Source: Symbiodinium natans (lineage: Eukaryota; Sar; Dinophyceae; Suessiales; Symbiodiniaceae). Taken from it: a stretch of 64,000 nucleotides of DNA. The position numbers and the translations under genes were made by a program. Of the stretch, positions 22,391 through 64,000 are shown piece after piece. The stretch is from NCBI GenBank assembly GCA_905221605.1, contig CAJNDS010000546.1:721324-785323 (forward strand). The letters run 5' to 3'. The number at the start of each line of letters is the position of its first letter. Within the stretch, counting starts at the first letter, position 1. The notes under the pieces are model-generated. The model searched no databases. It saw only the letters and a program-made list of their open reading frames with translations, and was not told the origin of the DNA.

Positions 22391-24339
22391 AGACAGTTCT
22401 GGGGGAGGGAGCTGTTTACTGCTTAAGGTTTCGGGCTCTGGGGTTTGGTTTAGGGTTTAGGGTTCAGGGTTTACTGCTTAGGGTTTTGGGGTTTAGAGTT
22501 TAGGGTCAATGCGTTTACTGCTTGATATAGCCTAATAACTAGAACAGGGATTTGGGGGGTTATTATATAGGGATCATAAGGGAATACTATTAGTAATCAT
22601 TCCGACCCATCGTAGGGTTTTGGGGTTTGGGGTTTAGGCCTTGGGGTTTGCGGCCTAGGGCTTTGGGGTTTTGGGCTCAGGGTTTACTGCTTGGGGTGTT
22701 GTTTAGGGTTTAGGGTTTTGGGTTTTGCGTTTTGCGTTTTGGGTTTAGGGTTTAGGGTGTAGGGGTTTTTCGGGTTGTTCGAATACTCCCAAAGTCCCTA
22801 GGTCCCCGAACCCTGAGGTTCCTTCGCCCTAAACCCTAAACCCTAAACCCTAAACCCTAAACCCTAAACCCTCAACCCTAAACCCTAAGGTTCCTTCGGG
22901 ATTTGAGGCTTAGAGGTGGAGGGTGGAGGTTTCGGGTGTCTTGAAGCTTGAATGTTCATGCTTTCGGGCGCGGCAACTCTGTGGTCTGCCTTTACGGAGC
23001 TGTAGAGGACATAGGGGACCATTCACGGAGGGACTTTGGGGGTGTCGGACTATCCCTTAACCCCTAAACCCCTAAACCCCGAAACCCCTAAACCCCTAAA
23101 CCCCTCAACCCCTAAACCCCTAAACCCCTAAACCCCTCAACCCCTAAACCCCTAAACCCCGAAACCGAAATCCTCAAACCCTATGTTTACCCTGAAACCC
23201 CGAACCCTGCGTCCTTCAGCGCTTGCCTGCGAGGTCTACTAGTTTTGGAACTCAGGGTGCCACGCAAAGTTTAGGGTGTGGGATGTGGTGTTCAGGGTTT
23301 AGGGTTTAGGGTTTAGGGTTTAGGGTTTAGGGTTTAGGGTGTAGGTTTTTGGGGTTTCTCCCAAGATCCTAAACCGTCAGCCCCCAAAACCCTAAAGCTG
23401 CGCTGAGGTGAGGAAGGCGAGTCTTCGTGGCGAGGGGAGCCGCTTCCCCGCGAAAGAAGGGGGGGGCAGGGGGGGGTGTGAGGGGCGAGGGGGAGTTTGG
23501 GGTTTAGGGTTTGGGGTTTAGGGTTTAGGGTTTGGGGTTTGGGGTTTAGGGTTTAGGGTTTGGGGTTTAGATTGGGTGTGAAGGGGGGGGGAGAGGGCTT
23601 CGGATCTGGGGCGTAGGGCTGAGGGTCCCGCACGTTCTACGGCTTAGGTTCGGCTTTTCAGAACACCTCAAACCCTAAAACCCTAGAACCTCAAACCCTG
23701 ACCCCAAGACCTTCAAGACCCTGTTACAACTGCACTCTTAAACCCAGTTCAGTGCCATTTCTGGGTTTAGGGTTTAGGGTAGTGGGTTAGAAATACCATG
23801 AGCTTCAACCCTAACCCTAAACCCTAAACCTTCAGGGTTCCGGGTTTGGGGTTTTGGGGGGCGGGCGGGGCGGGGGGAGGGGGGGGAATCCACAATTGGC
23901 CACTCTACGCAGAAGCACTAGAAACTACGGAAAGTTTCCTCAAAGTTCGAGGCTACTGACATGGCTACTGGCTTTTCACGCAGAACCTCCCCCCCCCCCC
24001 CACCCCCAAAGGGTAGAATCTTCCCTGAGTCTGAGCAGAAAACTATTGGAGCCCACAAAAAAACTACCCTAAACCCTAAACCCTAAACCCAAAGCCCTGA
24101 ACCCTAAACTGATGGAACCCAGAAACAAGCGACAGAAGGTTTCAGTCCCTTTGAAGGGCTCTTGGGCTCTCAAAGCCCCCAAAACGCCAAAAACCCTCAA
24201 ACCCTGGCCCGGAAGCCCTAAACCCTAAACCCTAAACCCTAAACCCTAAACCCTAAACCCTAAACCCTGAACCCTTGACCCTTAACCCTTAACCGCCCCT
24301 AAACCCATAAACCCTCCAAACCCTTGAAGCCACCTGCTC

Positions 24340-24400
24340 AGATTTCCAGCTCCATCCCTTCTTCAATGAGGCGCAGAGGCAGCCGACTGGGATCTAAGCA
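24340..24400 (+). CDS. Candidate exon, frame undecided
   Basis: A repeat-free segment with two open frames: DFQLHPFFNEAQRQPTGI followed by a stop, or QISSSIPSSMRRRGSRLG. The splice sites are not clear. Confidence 0.25.
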
Positions 24401-24411
24401 CATCTACCCCT

Positions 24412-24620
24412 TAACCCTAAAACCCTAAAACCCTAAAACCCTAGAACCCTAGAACCCTAGAACCCTAGAACCCTAGAACCCTAGAACCCTAGAACCCTAG
24501 AACCCTAGAACCCTAGAACCCTAGAACCCTAGAACCCTAGAACCCTAAAACCCTAAAACCCTAAAACCCTAAAACCCTAAAACCCTAAAACCCTAAAACC
24601 CTAAAACCCTAAACCCTACA
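24412..24620 (+). repeat. Blocks of CCCTAAAA and CCCTAGAA variants
   Basis: A few CCCTAAAA units, then about 13 consecutive CCCTAGAA units (24441-24545), then about nine CCCTAAAA units. A block of one variant inside another points to local expansion by slippage or unequal exchange. Confidence 0.85.
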
Positions 24621-25551
24621 CCCCAACCCCGAAACCCTAAACCGTAAACCGCAACTCGTAAACCGTAACCAACCCTGAACCAACCCCATGGAAGCAGTCT
24701 ACTCAGAAGGGTCCCTGGAACTTTCGATTTATTCGGGCTTCATGGTCGCCCAGTGCTACCCTTTTGTGCCCCGTTTGTCTTGTTCAAGGTTCGGGTTAAG
24801 GGTTTAGAGTTCAGGTTCCCTTGTGAAGCAGCCAACCCCAAAAGGGGTGCCCGTACTTTAATATGTTTTCTGGGCTACCCAGGCTTAAATATGTGTAGAG
24901 CCTCCAACTTTACTTAGTCTGCTGCGGCGGGGGCAGATAATTATGCTGGAACCTTGTCAGAATGATTGCCCCGGGTTTGATGGGGCTTCAAGACCATTTG
25001 CTTATTAAGAAGCCCCCAACAACAGACACACATTCTTAGGTTCTCAGGGCAAAAGAGGGGTGTTTTTGTTTGTTCTTTGGGGGGTGTTCTTAGCAAAGGG
25101 TAGTTCCAAAGTACCCCGGGTGGCATCCCCCAGCCTTGTGCTGGGTGACTTGGGGGAGTGTGTCACATTGGTACACTTTAAACACACCTAAATTTGTTCT
25201 GCTTGTGGCTATAAGTAAAGTTTCGGACAACTAGGGCTATGTCTGAAGTTTCGGGCAACTAGAGCTTTCCAGCATAAATCCTGAAGTTTCTACGTTCCTT
25301 TCAAGTTTCCGGATCCTAGTAGGGAATGAGGGAATCAGGTACCGGTGAACCCTCAAACACCCCTTGAGGGATTGTACCAGGTCCCTAGCTCCCTCATGCC
25401 CTACAAATAACCAGTAAAGCACACTCTCTCAACCCTCAACCCTAAACCCTCAACCCTCAGCCCTAAACCCTAAACCCTCAACCCTAAACCCTTAACCATT
25501 GAGCCTTAACCCTAAACCTTAACACACCCCGGAGCGCTAATGCGGCGGCAG

Positions 25552-25591
25552 GGCCGGCCTAAGGAGAACATGCTCCGAGGACGGGCAACTG
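25552..25591 (+). CDS. Candidate exon, basic
   Basis: Acceptor GGCAG|G, GC donor-like site at about 25590. It reads GRPKENMLRGRATA. Short. Confidence 0.32.
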
Positions 25592-27088
25592 CTGATAGGG
25601 TCTAGGGTTTGGGGCTTGGGGTTTAGGTTTAGGGTCTAGGGTTTGCGGTTTAGGGGTTCAGGTTCAGGGTTTGGGGTTTAGGGTTTAAGTTTCTGGGTTT
25701 AGGGTTCGTCGACGCGAGGTTACATGGTCCCTGACTGAATATGGTACCTTACCTTCTTCAAAGGGTTCTGAAGTATGGGCCCGTGGGAGGAGTATATGAG
25801 TTAGAGGATACCTTGCCTACTTAGGTGCACGGTACCACCCAGCCCCCACCCTAGGATGAAATCTGCATTAAGATCTCAGCCCCAACCCTAGGATTAAAAT
25901 CTATCTCAGCCCCACACCCTAAACCCTGAACCCGAAACCCTGAACTCCACCACCAGGATATGCACCCCAGAATCCCAACCTAAACCCTAAACCCTAAACG
26001 CTAAACCCTAAACCCTAAACCCTAAACCCTAAACCCTAAACCCGAAACCCGAAACCCTAAACCCTAAACCCTAAACCCTAAACTCAAACTTGACTACTAT
26101 CTCAGTGCCATCCGCCGAACAAGGCAAGGGGGAGTCTTCTAGAATTTAGTTCACGGTTTAGGGCTAAGGGCTGTAACTCTTATGGACTTAGAACAAATGA
26201 ACGTTTATGTGCTATACTTCCAGACTTACATCATAGCTTTATGTAAGTTTTTCTGGTTCACAGCTTTATGTGCTATACTTACATCGTAGCTTTATGGTAT
26301 AAGTTTTTCTGGTTTGTCATCCACAGGTATGTGGGTCCATAGATGCGAGTATTGGGGCTACAGAAGACTGCAGCGGGATGCCCCTCCTAGAGCCCGCATT
26401 CCCTTCTTTCACTGCCTAGGCTCCTAAACCCTAAACCCTAAACCCTAAACCCTAAACCCTAACCCTAAACCCTAAACCCTAAACCCTAAACCCTAAACCC
26501 TAAACCGCAGCTCTGCAACTCCAATAAGCAAGAAAAAAGCAGCAAAGGGGGCACCTTGCTTCTTAGGTGGCCACCCAGGACCCCAAAGCGAAGCCCTAAA
26601 GGGATTCGGGTTCAAGTTTTAGGGTTTAGGGTTTAGGGTTTAGGGTTTAGGGTTTAGGGTTTAGGGTTTAGGGTTTAGGGTTTAGGGTTTAGGGTTTAGG
26701 GTTTAGGGTTCGATGGCGTTCGGACACTGGTCTAAACCCCTAAAGCCCACACCCTAGCAAGTATGCCTAAGCCCAGGTTCGTCCCAAGCCCAAAGCCTCA
26801 AACCCGAACCCTAAACTCTGAACCACATCTGCATGCCCCAAACCCCAGACCGCAAGCCCCAATACCCCGGCCCCAAGCCCCAAACCCTAAACCCTCAAGC
26901 CCAAGCCCTAAACCCGAAAGCCCAGGCCCTAAACCCTAAACCCCAAGCCCTAAGTCCCAAACTGTAAACCCCAAGCCCGAAAGCCCCAAGCCCCAAGCCC
27001 TGAACCCTCAATCCTAAACCCTACACCCTTAACCCCACACCCTAAACCCTAAACCCCAAACCCTGAACCTTCATGCCCGAACACAAAG

Positions 27089-27141
27089 GACATGGGCATG
27101 GAGAGCGTAACGGAACTAGCCATGGAGGGCTTGGAGCTGAG
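27089..27141 (+). CDS. Candidate 53-nt exon
   Basis: Acceptor AAAG|G, donor GC at 27142 (phase 2). It reads DMGMESVTELAMEGLEL. Its splice grammar matches the channel exons. It lies just before a T-then-G homopolymer tract. Confidence 0.42.
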
Positions 27142-27647
27142 GCCATATCTGTTTTTTTGTGTTCTTATTATTTTCTGATTATCTTTCTTTTCTTTTGGGG
27201 GGGGGGGGGGGGGGGGGTAGGGTTTCCGGCTGAGGGTTTTGGGTTTGGGATTTAGGGCTTCGGGCTTGGGGCTTAGGGTTTAGAGTTGAGGGTGGGGCTT
27301 GAGGGGTTGTTCGAGAGGGTGCTTTGAAGGGATTCATGGGACAAGAGCTCCGCACATGCAATCAGTGGGATCTCGAGTCAGGAATCCTATTTTTGAGTAA
27401 GGCAGTCCCTGTACAGCACATCTATGCTGCCTATGCGACCGTGACTACACTGCGATAGAGGGGTGGGGTTTGGGAGGAGGTGAAAACTATGGAGGCTTTT
27501 CGTGGTTAAGGACCCCAAAGCCCAAAACCATTCCCATTGTACTACATGTTTAGCTCAGTATGGCAAAGATTGGGGTGCACGATCGTGTATGTTCTAGGGA
27601 ACCCAATATTGGGAGAGCGTACCCGTTCACCACTTACGAGCCGCCAG

Positions 27648-27708
27648 GGACCGAGATGAACAGAAGGATCTGCGCAATACGCGCATGACAAGGCGCTTTT
27701 TGCCGGGG
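27648..27708 (+). CDS. Candidate exon, highly charged
   Basis: Acceptor CCAG|G. It reads DRDEQKDLRNTRMTRRFL and runs into a poly-G tract at 27703. The donor is not visible. Confidence 0.38.
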
Positions 27709-27719
27709 GGGGGGGGGGG

Positions 27720-27831
27720 GCTTTGTGGTGCTTTACGGTAACTTTATATCTTTAGCCTTTTTGGGTTTATTGGGTTTCTTAAGAAGGCAGCTAAAAACTA
27801 AATTTATAGCTGCCCTGCTAAGAGCAGCCAA
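27720..27831 (+). repeat. Dispersed repeat J, copy 1
   Basis: CTTTGTGGTGCTTTACGGTA to CTAAGAGCAGCCA. About 112 bp and over 90% like 41936-42047. Both copies directly follow a coding-like fragment. Confidence 0.75.
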
Positions 27832-29021
27832 GGGGGGAAGGACGGAAGGAACAGGGGGAAGGGATGGGAGGGAGGCGGAGGGGGACCCGTTGAACCCTAA
27901 ATCCAAACCCTTCCCTAAATTCTAACCCTAAACCCCAGTCACGGTTTTAGGTTTTTTAGGCTGTGCCTCAAGCTTGGACAAAGTAGCAGTTGAACCCCTG
28001 AGTGCTTGAGGAAGGGATCAGGTTGGTGCCAAATGCCAAATACAGTTACGGTCTTCGGGCTTAGGGCATTTCTGGAACTAAACCCTAAACCCTTGACCCT
28101 TAACCCTTAACCCTTAACCCTTAACCCTTAACCCTTAGTCAAGTACCGACTAGGATGGGGATTCTAGGCAGTCACAGCCTCGAAAAAATTGGGTGCCACC
28201 CTTGGCTGTCGAGCTCCTGTTTACAGGGGAGTGCGCGGATTCCGGGTTTTTGGGCATATGGGTGTTCTCAGTAGGCCCGCGGGACATGTTGTATTTTGAG
28301 TTTTTTGGTTTTAGGAGATATACTAGGACCGGGAGTAGGCCCGTTTTCCCTTTTTTTAGGGTTGGGGTTCCCTTATAATCCCCTTACAACCAAAAAGGGC
28401 ACCCTTCTTATTCCTAGGTCACTCCGGGGGTCTAGTATATTACCCTAAACCCTAAGCCCTAAACCCTAAGCCCTAAACCCTAAACCCTAAACCCTAAACC
28501 CTAAACCCTAAACCCTAAACCCTAAACCCTAAACCCTAAACCGTATATTCTTCAGAGGGTTTGAAGGGCCGTCCTAGTGTTGAGGTTTCGGGAAAGCCCT
28601 TCACCCTGAGGGTTTGGGCTTCGGAGGTCAAAATTCCACCCCCGGAGGGTGTAGGGTTTAGGGTTTAGGGTTTAGGGTTTAGGGTTTAGGGTTTAGGAAT
28701 TAGGGTTCTGAAACCGAAGGCTCTTGGAGGGGAATCACGTGAGATGGTTTGGGTTCGGTTCTCGAACCACGGCTTTGCCGAGGGAAACCCTAACCTAAAC
28801 ACTAAAACCGAAGCCCTAGGGGCAAGGTTTTGAGGTTTACCTTTTGAGAACTCAATTCTCAGTAGGGGGTGGGGGAATTGGTGACAGTATACCTTCCTAT
28901 CAAACCCTTTGGTGGTACCTTATATCCCCCTATCTAAACCGTTTGAGGTTTAGGTTTTAGGGGATTCGCTAAACCCTAAACCCCAAACCCCAAACCCCAA
29001 ACCCTAAACCCTAAACCCTAG

Positions 29022-29089
29022 AGATGTTTGGAGAGGAGGCTAAAAACAACCGTCTTGCTGCCAGGATCTTCGCAGAGATTCGAGACGAG
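29022..29089 (+). CDS. Candidate exon, helical
   Basis: Starts after CTAG (29020-29021) or GAG and ends at GAG|GTGCAG (phase 0). It reads MFGEEAKNNRLAARIF then AEIRDE. Strong codon bias and both splice sites make this one of the better upstream candidates. It may be the juxtamembrane N-terminal part of the channel (inference). Confidence 0.5.
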
Positions 29090-30293
29090 GTGCAGAAGCC
29101 TAGACGTGCGGGCTTAGGGTTTAGGGTTTAGGGTTTAGGGCTTAGGGCTTAGGGCTTAGGGCTTAGGGCTTAGGGCTTAGGGCTTAGGGCTTAGGGTTTA
29201 GGGTTTAGGGTTTAGGGTTTAGGGTAATTCGGGTCTATAGGGTCTACTCTGCATATGCAGAAGGAGCTTTGCCTGCATCTAAGAATAATACAACATACCC
29301 CAAACCCATACCCCTTAACCTCTATCAGGAGCATCAAAAGAAGGATTTTCCCATGTCCCCCAACTTCTGTTAAGGCGGCAAGAACAAGGCCTTCGCCCCA
29401 GGAGTCACCTGGACGATGCCGAGAACCTTTCAGGGTTTAGGGTTTAGGGCTTAGGGCTTAGGGCTTGGGGTTTCGGACTTTCTGGAAGCTGCCAGGCGGG
29501 CACACGTCCGATGAAGATCATCTTGGATGCATCACGCGCCGAGCAAGAGGGCCTTGCCCCTGAGTGCCATGGTCCCGGCCCATGCTTTCAGAGCTTCACC
29601 ACGACTTTTTGCCTCACCGGCTATGAGGCTGGACCGAAACGACGCAGCCCCAGGATGCAGGGTGCGAAGGCGAAGGTTTACGCCACGGCCTGTCATAACC
29701 CTAAACCATAAGCCCTAAAATGTAAACCCAACAGTTGAGGTATATAGAAGGCGTGTTGGGGATTGATGTGGCAGGGCGTTAGTTCTCCAAACCCTGAAGC
29801 CTCCACCCTAAACCCGCAACCCCAAACGGTTTAGAGTTTCGTGCTTGGGGTTTAGCTACCCTTTTTTCCCTAAACCTCATACTTGGAAGTTGGGTTCTGG
29901 GGGGGGGGGGGCTATATCATGGGGGGCTAAGTCAAAAGAGCTTCCACGTAAACCGCATAAACCCTAAACTTTAAACCCGAAACGCTAAACCCGACCAAAT
30001 CCTTGCCGAACAACACTCTGCCGCTTTGCCAGAATCAGAAGCAGCCGCCATGGTGGGTGGCGCATCCCGGGAATAGGAGGCAAGGGTGGGGTCTAGTTGC
30101 GGGGGTATTCCGGCCCCATGACCTAATCCCTAAACCCTAAACCCTACACCCTAAACCTACAGTTTTAATGGGTGGGTGTGGGGGGGGGGGGGGGGGGGTG
30201 CGGGGTGGAGGGCTTAGCTGCGTTCAGGGGCTGGAGTGGTGGGTAATAAAACCCTCTTGGCTCCCTGGTAGCCTGGGTACCCTAATTGTTCTA

Positions 30294-30326
<33 letters not shown>

Positions 30327-30768
30327 GTTTTGAGCCTTACACACTTAACCCTCAGCCTAAACCCTCCTAACCCTGAAACCCTGAACCGAAAAAGCCCGGC
30401 CACCACCCGCCCCCTCCCCAAAGAAAAAAACAAGAACGAGCTTCCTAGAAGCCCGGTGAGCACTACCCTAAACCCTAAACCCTAAGCCCACTAGATCTTG
30501 AACAACAAAGCAACTCTCCCAGAATAAACCCCGCAACCCAAAAGCCTCAAAAAGGCGTTCAAGCCATGCCTTTGCCCCGAACCCGTTTAGGGTTTAGGGT
30601 TTAGGATTTAGGGTTTAGGGTCTAGGGTCTAGGGTTTAGGGTTTAGGGTTTAGGGTTTAGGGTTTAGGGTTCAGGGTTCAGGGTTCAGGGTTCAGGGTTT
30701 AGGGTTTAGGGGGAATTAGGGAATGAGGGGCTCGGGGTGCCTCAGTTCAGGGCAGCCTCCATTCCCAG

Positions 30769-30810
30769 GCCTTTGAAGTCCCAGCCCTTTCCGATCTTCT
30801 CACTTTTGGG
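30769..30810 (+). CDS. Candidate 42-nt exon
   Basis: Acceptor CCCAG|G and donor GGG|GTTGAG, phase 0 on both sides. It reads AFEVPALSDLLTFG. It lies 377 bp upstream of channel exon E1, but the phases do not join directly, so a further small exon would be needed. Confidence 0.42.
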
Positions 30811-31186
30811 GTTGAGTTGTTCCTAAACCCTAAACCCTAAACCCTAAACCCTAAACCCTAAACCCTAAACCCTAAACCCTAAACCCTAAACCCTAAACCC
30901 TGGGGTTTCAGGCTCTGGGGTCTGAGTGGTTTCGGGCTTCAGGGGTGAGGGTTTAGGGACTCAGAGTGGGCCATTGCTGCCATTGTTTGGGGTCGCTGGA
31001 CTCCCTTTACGAACCCCGGTTAAGGGTTTAGGGTTTAGGGTTTAGGGTTTGGGGTCTGGGGTTTAGGGTTTAGGGTTTAGGGCTTTTGGTTTGGAGAGCC
31101 CGGTCTGCTCCTGGGTTACCCCTGAAGTTTTGGCTTCAGGGCTGAGGGCTTCTGGCCCTAAACCCTTCTGTGGCGGTCTCTGGCAG

Positions 31187-62111
<30,925 letters not shown>

Positions 62112-64000
62112 GCGGGACAAATCCTCACTTGTGCCTTGGCAAATGGGTTTTGACATGCCAGGTTTGTCGCACCGAGGGTTGACGGGGGTGCGTACTTGAC
62201 GCTTGACTTCGGGCTAAACGAACACAGCAAAGGCCATAACCGATTTTCCAAGGTTGCACATGAATGTCCTTGAAGTCAGGTTAGATGGTTGTCGGGTTTG
62301 ATGGGTTTCTTTATACGCACGCTCTAAAAGCTTAATTACTTTTCGCCAGGTGCCAATGCGCATGCCTCATCCCTCATTCCACCACCCCCGCTACCTCCTC
62401 ATGGGCATAAGAAATCTTACGGGCCCACCGTCCTTTTGTGGTACCTAAGCCTCAAACCCAAGCCTAAACCCAGAAGGGCCATTCTCTCAGAACCTTTGAG
62501 GTCATGCATCGCATCTGCAACACGGCCGGGGGGCTAAGACCACAACAACATCTCTTGACTTAGACCCCTACACGGAGTGAAGTAGGGAGCGTAAGACAAG
62601 GTTTTTGGCGAGTGTAAACAAAGGGGGACACACCAACTAGAAACCCTAAATTGTTTAGCGTTCAGGGACCCCATAAGCCTATAGGTCCCAAAAAGGATCC
62701 AGTAGTAGCAGGTTACCTCTAGACCGTGAGCCCTTAACCCTGCTGTTGGGGCTCTGCTTTCTACATCCTGCTTGGAGGTGCTAATCCCAGTCTCGGGGTT
62801 GAGTTTGGGCCTTAAGCTCTTAACCAGCAACTGTTGCCCTTCTTAGGGTTTAGGGTTTAGGGTTTAGGGTTTAGGGTTTAGGGTTTAGGGTTTAGGGTTT
62901 AGGGTTTAGGGTTTAGGGTTTAGGGTTTAGGGTTTAGGGTTTAGGAGCTGCTCTTGAGCCCTAAACCCTAACTCTCTGGACTCCTAAGCTCTTCGGACAG
63001 GAAATCAATATCCCCCCTTAACCTAGATCTAAAACCTAACCCCCAATCCCTTAAACTGCGGACACTTCGAGTCTGTGGAACACGTGAGGGGACCGGGCAC
63101 TTTGCGCTCTTCCTATCGGCTCTGAGTAGGAAATGAGGGAAGTTAGGGGTACCCTAACACAATCCCTTAAACGTATGTTGGGAGAAAGGGTGCCTAATGT
63201 CCTCCTTCCCTCCTGGAAGAACCAGTATATTTAATATAGCTCTTGGTAAATTTCAGGGCCCATGTCAGGACCTTCCAGAGATTCCAGGTGCAGAGCCCCA
63301 ACCCCTAAACCCTGAACCCTAGGGTTTGGGGTTTGGGGATCGGGTTTTAGGGTTCAGGGTTTAGGGTTTAGGGTTTAGGGTTTAGGGTTTAGGGTTTAGG
63401 GTTCGGGCTCCCGGACTGATTGGGGAGTTCCCTGTGTATTATCCCTTACCTTCCTTCAAGGGTTCTGAAGTATCGGCCCTTGGGGTTTATAGGGGTATGT
63501 AGAAGATATACACGGTTCCCCAGTTAAAGGCCCATACTAAGGGCCTATGTAACTACCCTGAGACTCCTGTTTAGGGTTATGCTTTAGGAGCTTTAGGGAA
63601 TGGTGCCACGATGGAGTTATCTTGGCTGCCTATGCGTGCATTTTGGGATCTGTAAGCAGTGCACCCACTTCCCTTCTAGAAGCCGTGATTGTGTTGCTGG
63701 CTGTCGTTGATCTACCGTCACCTCAACATATGCACTGTAAACCGTGAACCTCTGGAACGCAGAAGGCAAGCGGCCTCGGATGCCCCAAACACGCCTCCCA
63801 CACCCTCAAGCCGGTACTGGTTCCTAAGAAGCCATGAGAAGCCTAGACTCCTGGACAGAACTGTACAGGTATGCGGGGTTCAGGGTTGAGCGTCGCCGTA
63901 GGCGCCTTAGGCCCTCAACCCAAACCCCTTTTCCCCTAATCCCTCAGCGCCACCAGCTCGAAAACTGCGTCAGGCCCTGGGGCACAAGCAGCTGGCCCCA
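62112..64000 (+). other. Sequence after the last recognised exon
   Basis: Presumed intron and further unrecognised exons. TTTAGGG array at 62844-62943 (about 14 units) and at 63355-63405. A dispersed family copy at 63425-63560. I looked for a cyclic-nucleotide-binding-type domain and found none. A weak frame at 63689-63889 is not called. Confidence 0.6.

Larger units (their letters stand above)
18956..25551. repeat. Arrays, including homogenised variants
   Basis: CCCTAAA at 19207-19255, 19485-19615, 20355-20530, 21990-22056 and 22826-22885; TTTAGGG at 19702-19832, 19930-20130 (with GGGTTCA blocks), 22190-22238 and 23292-23345. GGGTTTATA-type 9-mers at 20940-21085; CCCCTAAA units at 23057-23165; CCCTAAAA and CCCTAGAA blocks at 24412-24620. 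G-rich tract at 23855-23890. The weak coding-like piece at 20820-20890 (SITACSSKLLEFLFQSFF) is not called. Confidence 0.8.
25592..31186. repeat. Arrays and poly-G tracts upstream of E1
   Basis: CCCTAAA at 25980-26080, 26424-26507, 28440-28545, 28975-29020 and 30823-30902; TTTAGGG at 26618-26710, 28655-28700, 30590-30715 and 31025-31083. A GGGCTTA variant block at 29137-29200, CCCTTAA units at 28088-28138. Poly-G at 27197-27218, 27705-27720, 30180-30198 and 30295-30325. Two weak coding-like scraps (26340-26400 and 26507-26600) are not called. Confidence 0.8.

Overview
This window looks like nuclear DNA of a dinoflagellate (inference; not proven at species level). The reasons are the plant/alveolate-type telomere unit TTTAGGG/CCCTAAA scattered in well over a hundred interstitial arrays, exons with G/C-rich third codon positions, introns that mostly start with GC (also GT and GA) and end AG|G, and the near absence of conventional long ORFs. 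I saw no rRNA, tRNA, CRISPR array or bacterial-type gene, and no spliced-leader relic.

The main content is one plus-strand gene that I assembled by eye from 21 micro-exons between 31187 and 62111: a six-transmembrane voltage-gated cation channel of the EAG/CNG/HCN superfamily. In order, the exons give S1 (31187, 32303), S2 (33520, 35456), the S2-S3 linker and S3 (36487, 38058), an S4 sensor with a basic residue at every third position (40485), the S4-S5 linker (42245), S5 (44462), the turret (45933), the pore (47118, 48823), S6 (49616, 50429, 55041) and a C-linker (56920 to 62089). About 985 coding nucleotides are spread over 31 kb; mean exon length is about 47 nt and the shortest complete exons are 27 nt. 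The gene has no visible end: the C-terminus (probably a cyclic-nucleotide-binding-type domain) should lie beyond 62.1 kb.

From about 2 to 31 kb the same strand carries at least 17 further short open segments with the same splice grammar (AG|G start, GC or GT end). They encode polar, Ser/Pro-rich or coiled-coil-like peptides, as expected for the long cytoplasmic N-terminus of this channel family. They may be its 5' exons, which would make the gene more than 60 kb long, but family homology does not prove this.

The introns are filled with (i) TTTAGGG-type arrays in both orientations, many with locally homogenised variants; (ii) short non-autonomous elements with terminal inverted repeats, in at least ten families, some containing a telomere-like array; (iii) homopolymer G/C tracts and microsatellites; and (iv) a few stray coding-like fragments (13642, 35955, 41597, 43679, 58862) that do not fit the channel.

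The most interesting signal is that arrays and introns are flanked by short direct repeats of exon-edge sequence. A 23-bp copy of an exon boundary lies on each side of a 325-bp CCCTAAAA array at 33189-33513, and several introns begin with an echo of the next exon's first bases. This suggests that telomere-like repeats, and perhaps the introns themselves, entered by an insertion process that duplicates its target.
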